Positions 8,724-17,842 are shown, numbered from the stretch's first letter. The stretch is 49,463 nt of DNA from Mollicutes bacterium (GCA_003568315.1 PWYL01000070.1:79266-128728), one strand, 5' to 3'. Made by a program: numbers and translations. The notes: generated by a model from the sequence alone, not told the origin.

Positions 8724-10120
8724 GAGAGACTTCGCTTGCCACCCTTCTTGACAAACTCCCCTTGCAAGACGGCCTCACGGTCTCTTTCCACCATCATCTC
8801 CGTGACGGCGATGCCGTCATGAACATGGTGTTGGAAGCCCTCAAGGAAAGAGGCCTCAAAGACATCCATCTTAGCGCCTCGGCCCTCTTTCCCGTCCACA
8901 CCGCGGCGGCGGAAGCGATCAGGGAAGGAAGGATCAAGGATGTCACCACGAACTATATGAACGGTCCCGCGGCGTCCTTGGTATCCAAGGGGTATCTCGC
9001 GGGCGGGATTGTCATGCAGACACACGGCGGCCGGGCGCGAAGCCTCATCAACAAAGAAAGGCCCGTCGACATCGCCTTTCTCGCCGCGAGCGCCATCGAT
9101 CGCGACGGGAACGCCACGGGAAGCTTCGGCAAGAACCCCTTCGGCAGCATGGGCTATGCCGTGGAGGACGCGAAACATGCGGCCGTGACCGTCATCGTGA
9201 CCGACACCGTGCTTGATAAGACCTTGTCCGAACCGGAGATTTCGGCCCAGGATATCGACCATCATCTCGTCGTCGCTGCCATCGGGGATGCGAAAGGCAT
9301 CATGAGCGGGACACTGGAAGTGACGAAGGATCCCGTGGGCAAACGGATCGCCCGCGATGCCGTCCGGCTCCTCGACGCCCTCGGCGTCTTCCAAGACGGC
9401 GTTTCCTTCCAAAGCGGCGCCGGCGGGGTGAGTCTCGCCATCACCGAAGGGTTCAACCGCATACTCGAAGAACGGAAACTCACCGCCTCCTTCTTTTCGG
9501 GCGGCATCACCCGTTATCACGTCGAAGCCTTGGAGAAGGGGCTCGTCGAAAGACTCTACGATGTGCAGTGTTTCGACGATGCGGCGGTAGAAAGTCTCGC
9601 GAAGAATGAGCGCCACATCGCCATCAGCGCGAGCCGCTATGCGAATCCAGAGAACACCGGACGCATCATCAAAGACCTCGATGTCGTCATCCTCGGGGCA
9701 AGCCAGATCGATCGCGACTTCAACGTGAACGTGACGACCGACTCTTATGGAAAAATCATCGGCGGCAGCGGTGGCCACGCCGACACCGCCGAAGACGCGA
9801 AACTCTCCGTCATCGTGGGTCCACTCTTCAGGGGGCGCACCCCGCTCATCGCCGACAGGGTGCGCACGATCACCACGCCGGGAAGAGATGTGGACTGCCT
9901 CGTGACGGAAAGAGGCATCGCCATCCATCCTTCTCGCAAAGACCTCATGGAGATTCTTTGCGAGAAAGGGTTTCCTTTTTATTCCATCGAAGAGTTGCAG
10001 GAAATCTCCCACCGTTTCACGGGACGTCCCGTGGAAGCGGAAAGAAAAGAAAGAATCGGTTATGTGGAAAGCCGGCACAAAGAAGAACTCGACAGCCTCC
10101 ACAAGATCAAGGAGGAATGA
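8720..10120 (+). CDS. citF: Citramalate/citrate lyase alpha subunit (acyl-CoA/ACP transferase)
   Basis: 466-residue alpha subunit that exchanges acetyl-S-ACP with the substrate to form citramalyl- (or citryl-) ACP and release acetate. Seen: VSFHHHLRDGDAVMNMVLEAL near the N terminus, LSASALFPVH, MQTHGGRARSLINKE, SGAGGVSLAI, SASRYANPENTGRIIKDLDVVILGASQIDRDFNVNV and GGSGGHADTAEDAK. These are family landmarks of CitF. It is somewhat shorter than the about 510 residues of enterobacterial CitF. Overlaps citE by four bases. Confidence 0.94.
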   Translation: MRETSLATLLDKLPLQDGLTVSFHHHLRDGDAVMNMVLEALKERGLKDIHLSASALFPVHTAAAEAIREGRIKDVTTNYMNGPAASLVSKGYLAGGIVMQTHGGRARSLINKERPVDIAFLAASAIDRDGNATGSFGKNPFGSMGYAVEDAKHAAVTVIVTDTVLDKTLSEPEISAQDIDHHLVVAAIGDAKGIMSGTLEVTKDPVGKRIARDAVRLLDALGVFQDGVSFQSGAGGVSLAITEGFNRILEERKLTASFFSGGITRYHVEALEKGLVERLYDVQCFDDAAVESLAKNERHIAISASRYANPENTGRIIKDLDVVILGASQIDRDFNVNVTTDSYGKIIGGSGGHADTAEDAKLSVIVGPLFRGRTPLIADRVRTITTPGRDVDCLVTERGIAIHPSRKDLMEILCEKGFPFYSIEELQEISHRFTGRPVEAERKERIGYVESRHKEELDSLHKIKEE

Positions 10121-10122
10121 AG

Positions 10123-11136
10123 ATGGACATCCGGGATGTCATCCTCGAGGAAGAACGCGCCGAGATGGCGCGCTTCCTCAAAAAGTTCCATATCGTTTTC
10201 GAAGAAGACATCGACAAGACCCTCGCCCTCTATGAAGAAGACCGCCTCGTCGCCACGGCTTCCGCGGCGAAAAACATCGTGAAATGTGTCGCCGTGGACC
10301 CCGAGTTCCGGAGCCAAAACCACCTTTCCACCTTGATGAGCGCTTTGATCAAGCGCTTGAACGAGGAAGGGAAACACCATATCTATGTCTATGCCTGGCC
10401 CGAACACGACGAGGTCTTTCAAAACCTCGGCTTCAAGCCCATCGTGCAGACGATGAACATCTCCTTCCTCGAACAAGGCGGCGACATCCAAAGGACGCTC
10501 ACCGCCCTCAAAAAGGAGTATGATCTCGACAACCGCCCCAAAGGCGCCGTTGTCGTGAACGCGAACCCGCTCACGAAAGGACATCTGCATCTTGTCCGGA
10601 AGGCGAAGGAAAACCACGACACCCTCCTTGTTTTCGTTGTGAGCGAGGACCGCTCGTTCTTCCCCTTCGCCGACCGTTTCGCCATCGTCCAAGAGGCGCT
10701 CGCCGCCGACAGGGATGTCGTCGTCCTCCCGACGAAGGACTATCTCGTCAGTTTCGCGACCTTCCCCAAGTACTTCCAAAAACGCGAGGAGAAAATCCGC
10801 GAAGAGCACGCGTTGATCGATGTGTTCACCTTCAAGCAGCACTACATGAAGATCTTCAACATCGTCGCGCGCTATGTGGGTGATGAGCCCTACAGCCCCA
10901 TGACCGACACCTACAACAAGACCATGCGGCACTATCTCGGAAACGATCTGCGAGTCATCGAGCGAAAGACCGTCGACGAGAAACCGATCAGCGCCTCCAC
11001 CGTGCGCACCCTTTTGGAAAAAAGGGATGTTTCCGCCGTGAAGCCCTATGTCCCCGAGGCGACACTCCGCTATCTCGAGAGCGAGAAGGGCCGAAAAATC
11101 CTGAAGACCATCAAAGGCCATGACCAAAGACATTGA
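10123..11136 (+). CDS. citC: [Citrate/citramalate (pro-3S)-lyase] ligase
   Basis: 337-residue activating enzyme that acetylates the thiol of the lyase prosthetic group with ATP and acetate. An N-terminal GNAT-like domain (about residues 1-130, with VDPEFRSQNHLSTLM and NLGFKPI) is followed by a nucleotidyltransferase domain opening with GAVVVNANPLTKGHLHLV. Later come FADRFAIV and ISASTVRTLL. The ATG at 10123 was chosen over 10117 because GGAGGA at 10111-10116 touches the earlier ATG. Overlaps citXG by 17 bases. In the common citrate operons citC stands first; here it follows the structural genes. Confidence 0.93.
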   Translation: MDIRDVILEEERAEMARFLKKFHIVFEEDIDKTLALYEEDRLVATASAAKNIVKCVAVDPEFRSQNHLSTLMSALIKRLNEEGKHHIYVYAWPEHDEVFQNLGFKPIVQTMNISFLEQGGDIQRTLTALKKEYDLDNRPKGAVVVNANPLTKGHLHLVRKAKENHDTLLVFVVSEDRSFFPFADRFAIVQEALAADRDVVVLPTKDYLVSFATFPKYFQKREEKIREEHALIDVFTFKQHYMKIFNIVARYVGDEPYSPMTDTYNKTMRHYLGNDLRVIERKTVDEKPISASTVRTLLEKRDVSAVKPYVPEATLRYLESEKGRKILKTIKGHDQRH

Positions 11137-12406
11137 CCGTATCCTCGCCGCCCGGACGCAGCGGGCGGAATCCCTCGCGCGTCTGGCAAAGACGGAAGGC
11201 GTCGTTTGCGCATTGAAGGCGAATGTACCCGGCCCGATGAAAAACATGGAGGCCGGAGGACTCATACTCAGGCTGTTTGACGGAATCCTCAGCCGGCTTT
11301 TCCCAAAGAAAGGCAAGTTCGTGGCCTCGGCCGATGGCGACCACTACATCTATGTGTCCGAAACGGACGCCGTCCACGTGAAAAGGACAGCTGTCTTTCT
11401 CGAGGAAGAACACCCCTTGGGCCCTTTTGTGGACATCGATGTCCACACAAAAGAAGGGGCCCTTTCCCGTGTGGACCTCGGATTTCCGCCAAGGCCGTGC
11501 TGGCTTTGCGGGGATGAGGCCAAGACGTGTGCGCGGGCGGAGAGACACGGCCGAGAGGAGCTCCTTTCGCGGATGGAAGCGGCCCTCCAAGAAAAGATCC
11601 CCGCGCTTTTGGCCGCAGCGGCCATTGATGCATTGCGGAAGGAGGTCTTCACCTACCCTTCCTTCGGCTTGGTCTCGGCACGCGATTCCGGGTGTCACAC
11701 CGACATGAACATCTCCCATTTTTTGGCCTCTTTGCGCGCGCTCGAGTCCCCCTTCCGTGTCTATGCGCGCCTCGGCGCGCAAAGGGGGAGTATCCGAGAG
11801 CTCAGGGAAGAAGGCCGCGCGGCCGAAAAACGGATGTTTGCGCAAACGGGCGGGGTGAACACCCACAAGGGGGCGAACTACATATTCGGCCTCGTCCTCT
11901 ATCATCAGACCGATGCGCTCTTGCGGGGGAAGAGTTTCGCGGCTTTCCTCGAAGACCTGAAAAAGACCGCCCAAAACATGTGGGACGAGGATTTCCAAGA
12001 CCTCTCCAAAAGAACGCCGCGAACACGGGGGGAGAGAGTCTATCTTTCCACGGGCTTCGGCGGTGTGCGTGAAGAAGCGGCGCAAGGCTTTCCCGCCGTG
12101 ATTGAAGGGCTCTTTGATTCCGCAGCGCATCCTTTGCGGAGACTCGCCCGCATCATGGCGAGAACCCATGACACGACCCTCTATGCGGGTGAGGGAGAAG
12201 ACCTTCGCGCCATCAGGAAGGAAGCGCGGCTGCACGCCGAAAAGGATTTGCAAGAGCTTCGCGAATGGTCTCTTTGTCTGAAAAGACGAGGTGTCTCCCC
12301 GGGCGGGGCGGCCGACCTCTTGGCGCTCTCTTTCTTTTTTGCACGCAGTGTCCATCTTTTTCGCACAGAAAGCGGGGATGACACGGACACGCACGCTTTG
12401 GTATAA
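11120..12406 (+). CDS. citXG: CitX-CitG fusion: prosthetic-group synthesis and transfer to the lyase
   Basis: 428-residue two-domain protein. The N-terminal part (about 1-165) is CitX, the transferase that loads the prosthetic group on the carrier protein, with the hallmark RVDLGFPPRPCWLCGDEAKTC near residues 113-133. The C-terminal part is CitG, which makes triphosphoribosyl-dephospho-CoA from ATP and dephospho-CoA (DSGCHTDMNISHFLASL, FAQTGGVNTHKGANYIFGL). Such fusions are known in other bacteria. It completes the set required for an active lyase: D, E, F, C, X, G. Last gene of the operon; no terminator was seen, and a new promoter overlaps its end. Confidence 0.93.
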   Translation: MTKDIDRILAARTQRAESLARLAKTEGVVCALKANVPGPMKNMEAGGLILRLFDGILSRLFPKKGKFVASADGDHYIYVSETDAVHVKRTAVFLEEEHPLGPFVDIDVHTKEGALSRVDLGFPPRPCWLCGDEAKTCARAERHGREELLSRMEAALQEKIPALLAAAAIDALRKEVFTYPSFGLVSARDSGCHTDMNISHFLASLRALESPFRVYARLGAQRGSIRELREEGRAAEKRMFAQTGGVNTHKGANYIFGLVLYHQTDALLRGKSFAAFLEDLKKTAQNMWDEDFQDLSKRTPRTRGERVYLSTGFGGVREEAAQGFPAVIEGLFDSAAHPLRRLARIMARTHDTTLYAGEGEDLRAIRKEARLHAEKDLQELREWSLCLKRRGVSPGGAADLLALSFFFARSVHLFRTESGDDTDTHALV

Positions 12407-12407
12407 T
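12378..12407 (+). promoter_or_regulatory. Promoter for the CmpB-type membrane protein
   Basis: Extended -10 TGGTATAAT with TATAAT at 12402-12407. ATGACA at 12378-12383 is a possible -35 with an 18-base spacer. It overlaps the last codons of citXG. Confidence 0.65.
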
Positions 12408-12454
12408 GGACTTTGATATGATGGATACGATCGGCATGTCGGGAGGGGTGACCC

Positions 12455-13153
12455 ATGGATTATGTGACGAGAACCGAGACCTCTGTGAGACAGGAAGATA
12501 TCTGTTTCGCCCCGGGAAGATCCTTCTACAAAATGGCCCTCATCTTCATCATCGGCTGTCTCGTGGGTACTTGGTATGAAGAAATCCTCCACTATGTGCG
12601 ACACGGCTTCCACGAAAGCAGAAGCGGGGTCCTCTATGGGCCCTTCAACCCGGTGTATGGCGCCGGGTATCTTTTGATGATTCTTTTTCTTTCCCGTTTT
12701 TCCCGTTGGTATGTGGTCATCGCCGTCGGGGCGGTTTTCGGCGGCATGTTCGAATACATGCTCTCTTTGGGGCAGGAATTCTTCACGGGGCAAATATCAT
12801 GGAACTATCACGGGCGTTTCTTGAACATCCACGGCCGCACGACCATCCCCTACATGATCTTTTGGGGGATTTTGGGCTATGTCATGGTCAAAATCGTCTA
12901 TCCCGTCCTTTCCGACCTCATCGAGAAGATCCCGCCGTATATCGGCAAGGCCGTGACGATGACGCTATTTGTGTTTCTCTGTGTGAACATGGCCATCTCC
13001 TACACGGCGCTTCTCCGCCAGGGCATGCGCCACAGGGGAGTCGAGCCCTTGACCCCGATCGGCGAGTTCTACGACCGTGTCTATGACGACGAGCGGATCT
13101 ATCGCTCGTTTCCGGACATGGAGCCCATAGATGAGCTCGCTGCGGGCGAATGA
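12455..13153 (+). CDS. Putative ABC-transporter type IV (CmpB-like) membrane protein
   Basis: 232 residues. Polytopic protein of the PF06541-type family of Bacillota: an N-terminal helix with IIGCLVGTWYEEIL, then GVLYGPFNPVYGAGYLLMI, an FGGMFEYMLSLGQE segment, SWNYHGRFLNIHGRTTIPYMIFWG, and later helices. About five membrane spans are visible. The acidic C-terminal tail is cytoplasmic or external. Family members are called putative permeases, but no substrate or ATPase partner is known. The gene has its own promoter and a GGAGGGGTG SD and stands alone between the cit operon and a convergent gene. Confidence 0.8.
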   Translation: MDYVTRTETSVRQEDICFAPGRSFYKMALIFIIGCLVGTWYEEILHYVRHGFHESRSGVLYGPFNPVYGAGYLLMILFLSRFSRWYVVIAVGAVFGGMFEYMLSLGQEFFTGQISWNYHGRFLNIHGRTTIPYMIFWGILGYVMVKIVYPVLSDLIEKIPPYIGKAVTMTLFVFLCVNMAISYTALLRQGMRHRGVEPLTPIGEFYDRVYDDERIYRSFPDMEPIDELAAGE

Positions 13154-13264
13154 ATCCCCCTTACCGGTGGACCTTCGCACAAGAGAATGGCAAAAACACC
13201 CGGGAGTTCAAAGCCTTCTTCGCGAAGGCCCCATGAGACGGAAAAAGCAACAATGACGGTATCT

Positions 13265-13296
13265 GAAAAAAACATCGCCCGGCGGCGATGTTTTCA
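13265..13296. terminator. Bidirectional terminator between convergent genes
   Basis: CATCGCC (13273-13279) pairs with GGCGATG (13284-13290), flanked by an A run and a T run, so it works on both strands. It closes the membrane-protein gene on the plus strand and the radical SAM gene on the minus strand. The radical SAM stop codon lies at its edge. Confidence 0.85.
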
Positions 13297-14220
13297 TGTC
13301 GGATACTTTCTTCCCTGCCATGTGTCCTCTTTGCGCATGCGCTTGTCGATCCCGTTCAAGACCACGAACTTCTTCAATGTCCATCTCGGCGCGACGAGGA
13401 GTTCTTTCGGCGCATCCCCCGTGAGGCGATGGATGACGACATCCCAAGGCAAGAGTTCTAACTGCCGCACGACGATGTCGACATACTCGTCCCTCGTGAG
13501 AAGATCGAACGCGCCTTGCTCATGGAGTTTTTCGAGGGGCGTGTTTTGCAAGACGTGGAGCATGTGAATCTTCACACCCCGGATGTCTTTTTTTGCGAGA
13601 TAGCGGGCGGTATCGATCATATCCGCCGCACTTTCGCCGGGAAGGCCGTTGATGATGTGGACGACAGTGTCGATGTCTCTTTTTCGCAAAGCGTGCAAAG
13701 CCGCCTCGAAACAGGCGAGGTCATGGCCGCGGTTGATTCTTTCGGCCGTCTCTTCGTGGATCGTCTGCAAGCCGAGTTCGACTTGGAGACAGGTCTTCTT
13801 GTTCAAGTTTTCCAACAGGTCGAGGGTCTCCTCCTCGAGACAGTCGGGGCGGGTCGCAATGGCGAGGCCCACGATATCGTCATCGAGGGAAAGGGCTTCG
13901 TGATAGAGCCGTTTTAGTCTTTCTGCGGCGGCGTAGGTGTTCGAGTTGGCCTGGAAGTAGGGAATCGTCTTCGCGGTGGGCCATTTTGCGAGGAGTCTCG
14001 CTTTCGTGGCGGCGTATTGTTCTCTCAGGGGGAGGGTTTTGTCGCTGCCGGCGCCGCCGCCCCCTTCGGCGCAATAGATGCAGCCGCCCACGCCTTTCGT
14101 CCCGTCCTTGTTCGGGCAGGTGAAGCGGGCATCCAAGGGCACCTTGAAGACCTTGGAACCGAACTTCTCCTTGAAGAAGGCGTCGAGAGTGTGGTAACGT
14201 TTGTCCTTGAAGTCCGCCAT
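13294..14220 (-). CDS. Radical SAM protein, YhcC/YtqA (TIGR01212-like) family
   Basis: 308-residue radical SAM enzyme of the family with an unusually spaced iron-sulfur motif: Cys35-X11-Cys47-X2-Cys50 in FTCPNKDGTKGVGGCIYC. Further landmarks are YFQANSNTYA, GLAIATRPDCL, QVELGLQTIHE, HIINGLPGE and HMLHVLQNTPL. The start at 14220 follows a GGGAGGGA ribosome-binding site. The family is widespread in Bacillota and a tRNA-modification role has been proposed, but I cannot assign a substrate from sequence. It is the only minus-strand gene in the window and has convergent and divergent neighbours unrelated to it. Confidence 0.88.
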   Translation of the reverse strand: MADFKDKRYHTLDAFFKEKFGSKVFKVPLDARFTCPNKDGTKGVGGCIYCAEGGGGAGSDKTLPLREQYAATKARLLAKWPTAKTIPYFQANSNTYAAAERLKRLYHEALSLDDDIVGLAIATRPDCLEEETLDLLENLNKKTCLQVELGLQTIHEETAERINRGHDLACFEAALHALRKRDIDTVVHIINGLPGESAADMIDTARYLAKKDIRGVKIHMLHVLQNTPLEKLHEQGAFDLLTRDEYVDIVVRQLELLPWDVVIHRLTGDAPKELLVAPRWTLKKFVVLNGIDKRMRKEDTWQGRKYPT

Positions 14221-14274
14221 GAGAATCCCTCCCGCGGTCATTTTACCATAAGTTGGGAAAAATCGTGCCTTTCA

Positions 14275-14283
14275 TGATACAAT
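14275..14283 (+). promoter_or_regulatory. Extended -10 promoter for the DUF1189-like gene
   Basis: TGATACAAT (TACAAT at 14278-14283). Upstream TTGGGA at 14253-14258 would leave a long 19-base spacer, so the extended -10 probably carries recognition. It lies in the gap between the divergent radical SAM gene and the membrane-protein gene. Confidence 0.5.
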
Positions 14284-14315
14284 GTCTCTGTTAGCCTGCC
14301 GGAAAGCGAGTGTAC

Positions 14316-15152
14316 ATGGATATGTTGGAAAAGATCCGCAAATCGATCATCGCCCCGCAACAATTGGTCGCCTACCGGAATGACCGGGTGTTCCCGGTCC
14401 TCCTCTATATGCTGTTTTTCGCTTTGATCTCGGCGACGGGGACCATCATCCAGGTCGCCACTTTCGACGGTCTGCCCCTCGCTTACCGTCAAGAGATAAG
14501 AGAGAACTACCAAAGCCCGCCGGCAGCTTGCGCAATCGAGTCGGAGAGGCTCGTCTGCGATGAAGAGATCAGCCACACCGTCTTCGCCGAAGGGTTTTTC
14601 GCCTTCACGATCGATGCGGCGAACACCGCCGATGAGGCCTATGCCGTCACGAAACCTTTTCATTTCGTGGTGCATGACGACACGTTGCGTGTGGATGTCA
14701 CGAACTTCTTCGGGACCGTCAGTCACGAGATGCCCCTTTCCGAACTCGCGGGCGATCCCGAGAGCCTTTCTTTCACGTTCGATCCGGATGATCGCGATGA
14801 GGAGGACGCTTTCTTCGGCCACCTCTTTTCCGTCATCGACGCCGAAATCGACGCCCAACGCCTTCTTTGGGGAACGCCCTTCATCCTTCTCCGTATCCTG
14901 GGAAGTCTCGCCATCTTTTTTGGTTTCGTTATCATGAACGCTTTCTTGATGACGCTATTCATTCCCAAAGTGCGATTCCGCCAGATGTTCGTGATGATGG
15001 CCTATGCTTCCACCCTCCTCTATGTCGTGATCGTCTTCCACGGGATGCTCGATTTTTCCATGATTTTGCTTTTCGTCCTGCTTTTCCTCGCGTTCCGGCA
15101 GACGAGCCGTCTCGTCATGGAGATCCAGCGCCTCATCCGCGGCGGAGATTGA
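14316..15152 (+). CDS. DUF1189-like membrane protein
   Basis: 278 residues. A short N-terminal amphipathic stretch precedes a first helix (about residues 27-48). A soluble extracytoplasmic domain of about 130 residues follows, then three C-terminal helices (about 192-212, 220-245 and 248-265). The topology and the opening IRKSIIAPQQLVAYRND suggest the DUF1189 family of Bacillota. The assignment is by general resemblance, not a decisive motif. The ATG at 14316 is placed nine bases after GGAAAG. Function unknown; no operon partner, since leuS downstream has its own promoter and T-box. Confidence 0.65.
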   Translation: MDMLEKIRKSIIAPQQLVAYRNDRVFPVLLYMLFFALISATGTIIQVATFDGLPLAYRQEIRENYQSPPAACAIESERLVCDEEISHTVFAEGFFAFTIDAANTADEAYAVTKPFHFVVHDDTLRVDVTNFFGTVSHEMPLSELAGDPESLSFTFDPDDRDEEDAFFGHLFSVIDAEIDAQRLLWGTPFILLRILGSLAIFFGFVIMNAFLMTLFIPKVRFRQMFVMMAYASTLLYVVIVFHGMLDFSMILLFVLLFLAFRQTSRLVMEIQRLIRGGD

Positions 15153-15177
15153 CTTGCCACGGCGGGGATTCTATGGT
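15149..15177 (+). promoter_or_regulatory. Probable promoter of the leuS T-box transcript
   Basis: TTGACT (15149-15154), 17 bases, TATGGT (15172-15177). A shifted reading, TTGCCA then TAACAT, is also possible. The -35 overlaps the stop codon of the preceding gene. Confidence 0.5.
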
Positions 15178-15179
15178 AA

Positions 15180-15403
15180 CATTGATGTCACAAAGGCGAG
15201 GAACCGGAAGCAGTAGCATCGCTCGCGCTTGTTAGAGACCCGGTGGTCGGTGGAAACCGGGAAGCGCACGATGTGAACTCGTCCGGAGAGCCGCGCGGAA
15301 GAAAAGCCGCGACGCCCATCCCGCGTTAAGGGAAAGAGCGCGCACGAACCAAGGTGGTACCGCGGAGATTCTTCGTCCTTGAATCCTTTCAAGGACGTTT
15401 TTT
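15180..15403 (+). promoter_or_regulatory. T-box leader controlling leuS (specifier CUC, leucine)
   Basis: tRNA-sensing leader upstream of leucyl-tRNA synthetase. The specifier codon CTC at 15278-15280 directly follows GTGAA, the usual specifier-loop context, and reads leucine. The T-box core AAGGTGGTACCGCG is at 15351-15364 and is followed by a strong terminator at 15374-15403. Known mechanism: uncharged tRNA-Leu pairs with the specifier and the T-box bulge, forms the antiterminator and lets transcription continue into leuS. Confidence 0.92.
15374..15403 (+). terminator. Regulated terminator of the leuS T-box
   Basis: CGTCCTTGA (15374-15382) pairs with TCAAGGACG (15389-15397) and is followed by a T run. 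It competes with the antiterminator formed by the T-box sequence just upstream. Confidence 0.9.
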
Positions 15404-15431
15404 ATTCCATCACATGAAGGAAGTGATCCCC

Positions 15432-17837
15432 ATGGATTACAATTCCGAGAGAATCGAGAAGAAATGGCAGGACTATTGGTATTCGCGCGATTTCTTCAAG
15501 GCCGAGGATTTCGGCGAAAAGCCCAAATACTACGCCCTGGTGGAGTTTCCCTACCCTTCGGGCACGGGCATGCATGTCGGCCATTTCCGGGCTTACACCT
15601 CGCTCGAGGTCGTCAGCCGCAAACGCCGCATGGAAGGCTACAACGTCCTCTTCCCGATCGGGTTCGACGCGTTCGGCCTCCCCACGGAGAATTACGCGAT
15701 GCAAAGGGGGGTCCATCCCCGCAAGGTCACCGACCAAAACATCGAGATCTTCACCGAGCAGATCAAGCGCACGGGCTTCTCCTTCGATTTCAGCCGCATC
15801 GTCGACACGACCGATCCCGACTATTACAAGTGGACGCAATGGATCTTTTTGAAGATGTTCGAGCACGGCCTCGCCTACCGCGACAAGACGAAGGTCAACT
15901 TCTGTCCCGACTGCCGGGTGGTACTCTCGAACGAAGAGAGCCAAGGCGGCGTGTGCGACCGTTGCGGAAGCACGGTCGAGAAGAAGGAGAAAGACGTGTG
16001 GTTCCTCCGCATCACGAAATACGCCGAGCGGCTCCTCGAAGGACTCGAGGAGCTCGAGACCCTGCCCCGCATCAAGACCGAGCAGGAGAACTGGATCGGC
16101 AAGAGCGAAGGGGCGGAAATCCTCTTTCCCATAGAAGGCGCAAACGACAAGCTGAAGGTCTTCACGACCCGTTCGGACACCTTGTTCGGTGTGACTTTCA
16201 TGGTGGTCGCCCCGGAACACCCCGTGCTCGACAAGCTGGAAGGAAAGATCACCAACATGGATGAAATCCGCTCTTATCGGAAGAAAGCGGAGAAGAAATC
16301 GGAGATGGAACGCGCCGACGAGACGCGCGAGAAAGAAGGCATCCGGATTGAGGGCGTGCAGGCTCTTCATCCCTTCACAAAAGCGAGACTCCCCATATTC
16401 GTGGCCGATTATGTCATGATGGATTACGGCACCGGTGCCATCATGGCCGTGCCGGGCCATGATGAAAGAGACCACGCCTTCGCGAAAAAATACGGTCTCG
16501 GGATCAAAGAGGTCATCGCGGGCGGCGATGTCGACAAGGAGGCCTACACCGACGTCGAGAACGGCACTCTCGTCAACAGCTTTTTTTTAGACGGTCTCTT
16601 TGTGAAACAAGCGATAGAGAAAATGAACGAACGATTAAAGAAAGAGGGCCTCGGCGGTGCCGTTACGAGCTACAAGATGAAAGATTGGGCCTTCAACCGC
16701 CAGCGCTACTGGGGTGAGCCCATCCCCATCGTCCATTGTGAAAAATGCGGCATGGTCGGCGTGAAGGAAGAGGACCTCCCAATCCGCCTTCCCGATCTCG
16801 AACGCTTCGCGCCGAACCGCGAAGGCGAAAGTCCCCTCGCGAACATCGAATCGTTCGTGGAAACGACCTGTCCCTCTTGCGGCGGCAAAGCCCGACGGGA
16901 GACCGACACGATGCCGCAATGGGCGGGAAGCAGCTGGTATTTCCTCCGCTATATCGACCCCGGTAACGATAGCGAGCTCGCCAACTACCACAAGCTCAAA
17001 TACTGGCTCGGGGTTGATTGGTACAACGGCGGCATGGAGCATGTCACCCGCCATGTCATCTACAGCCGTTTTTGGCACCAGTTTCTCTACGACATCGGCG
17101 TGGTCCCCTCGAGAGAGCCCTTCAAGAAACGGACCGCGCAAGGTCTCATCCTCGGTTCCGACGGCGACAAGATGAGCAAGTCCAAAGGCAACGTGGTCGA
17201 TCCCGCCGAGATCATCGACACCTGCGGTGCGGACACACTCCGTCTCTACATCCTCTTCATCGGCGACTACGAGCAGGCCACGCCCTGGAACGAGAACGGA
17301 CTCAAGGGCTGCCGCCGTTTCCTCGACAAGGTCTGGCGCCTGCAGGAAAAAGCGCATGCGAAAAAGGACGACAAAGAGATTGAGACGCTTTTGCACAAGA
17401 CCATCGAAGCTGTCGACACAGACATCGAGGAGACGAAATTCAACACCGCCATCGCCAAGCTCATGACCTTCGCGAACGAGGCGGCGAAAAGCGAGGGCAT
17501 CACGAAAGACACCTTTTTGACGTTTTTGAAACTCCTGAATCCCTTCGCTCCCCACATCGCCGAAGAACTGAACGAGCGTCTGGGCCATCGTGAGCCCCTC
17601 GTGAAAAGCTCCTGGCCCGAGGTCGATGAACGTCTTCTCGAAGAAGAACGGATCACCATCGTCTTCAGCGTGAACGGCAAAGTCCGCGACAAGCGGGAAG
17701 TTCAAAAGGACATCGGCAAGGACGAACTCGAAAAAATGGCTCTCGAGAACGAACGGGTCAAGAAATTCATTGAAGGCAAAACCATCGTCAAGGTGGTGGT
17801 CGTCCCGGGCCGTCTCGTGAACGTCGTCGCCAAGTGA
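15432..17837 (+). CDS. leuS: Leucyl-tRNA synthetase
   Basis: 801-residue class I aminoacyl-tRNA synthetase, the usual length for bacterial LeuRS. The HIGH-type motif is His48-Val-Gly-His51 in YPSGTGMHVGHFRAYT. The editing domain carries TTRSDTLFGVTFMVVAPEHP and YGTGAIMAVPGHDERDHAFA. The KMSKS loop starts at Lys580. The zinc-binding region has CPDCRVVLSNEESQGGVCDRCG and a second pair of CxxC motifs. The ATG at 15432 is chosen because GGAAGTG lies at a proper distance. The ATG at 15414 has no SD and would add only six residues. Controlled by the T-box upstream. Confidence 0.97.
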   Translation: MDYNSERIEKKWQDYWYSRDFFKAEDFGEKPKYYALVEFPYPSGTGMHVGHFRAYTSLEVVSRKRRMEGYNVLFPIGFDAFGLPTENYAMQRGVHPRKVTDQNIEIFTEQIKRTGFSFDFSRIVDTTDPDYYKWTQWIFLKMFEHGLAYRDKTKVNFCPDCRVVLSNEESQGGVCDRCGSTVEKKEKDVWFLRITKYAERLLEGLEELETLPRIKTEQENWIGKSEGAEILFPIEGANDKLKVFTTRSDTLFGVTFMVVAPEHPVLDKLEGKITNMDEIRSYRKKAEKKSEMERADETREKEGIRIEGVQALHPFTKARLPIFVADYVMMDYGTGAIMAVPGHDERDHAFAKKYGLGIKEVIAGGDVDKEAYTDVENGTLVNSFFLDGLFVKQAIEKMNERLKKEGLGGAVTSYKMKDWAFNRQRYWGEPIPIVHCEKCGMVGVKEEDLPIRLPDLERFAPNREGESPLANIESFVETTCPSCGGKARRETDTMPQWAGSSWYFLRYIDPGNDSELANYHKLKYWLGVDWYNGGMEHVTRHVIYSRFWHQFLYDIGVVPSREPFKKRTAQGLILGSDGDKMSKSKGNVVDPAEIIDTCGADTLRLYILFIGDYEQATPWNENGLKGCRRFLDKVWRLQEKAHAKKDDKEIETLLHKTIEAVDTDIEETKFNTAIAKLMTFANEAAKSEGITKDTFLTFLKLLNPFAPHIAEELNERLGHREPLVKSSWPEVDERLLEEERITIVFSVNGKVRDKREVQKDIGKDELEKMALENERVKKFIEGKTIVKVVVVPGRLVNVVAK

Positions 17838-17842
17838 ATCGC

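Noticed and set aside
7625-12406. Citrate fermentation operon
   Set aside because: The genes are of the citrate lyase family, but the operon begins with glutamate mutase and methylaspartate ammonia-lyase and has no citrate carrier or oxaloacetate decarboxylase, so citramalate is the more likely substrate.
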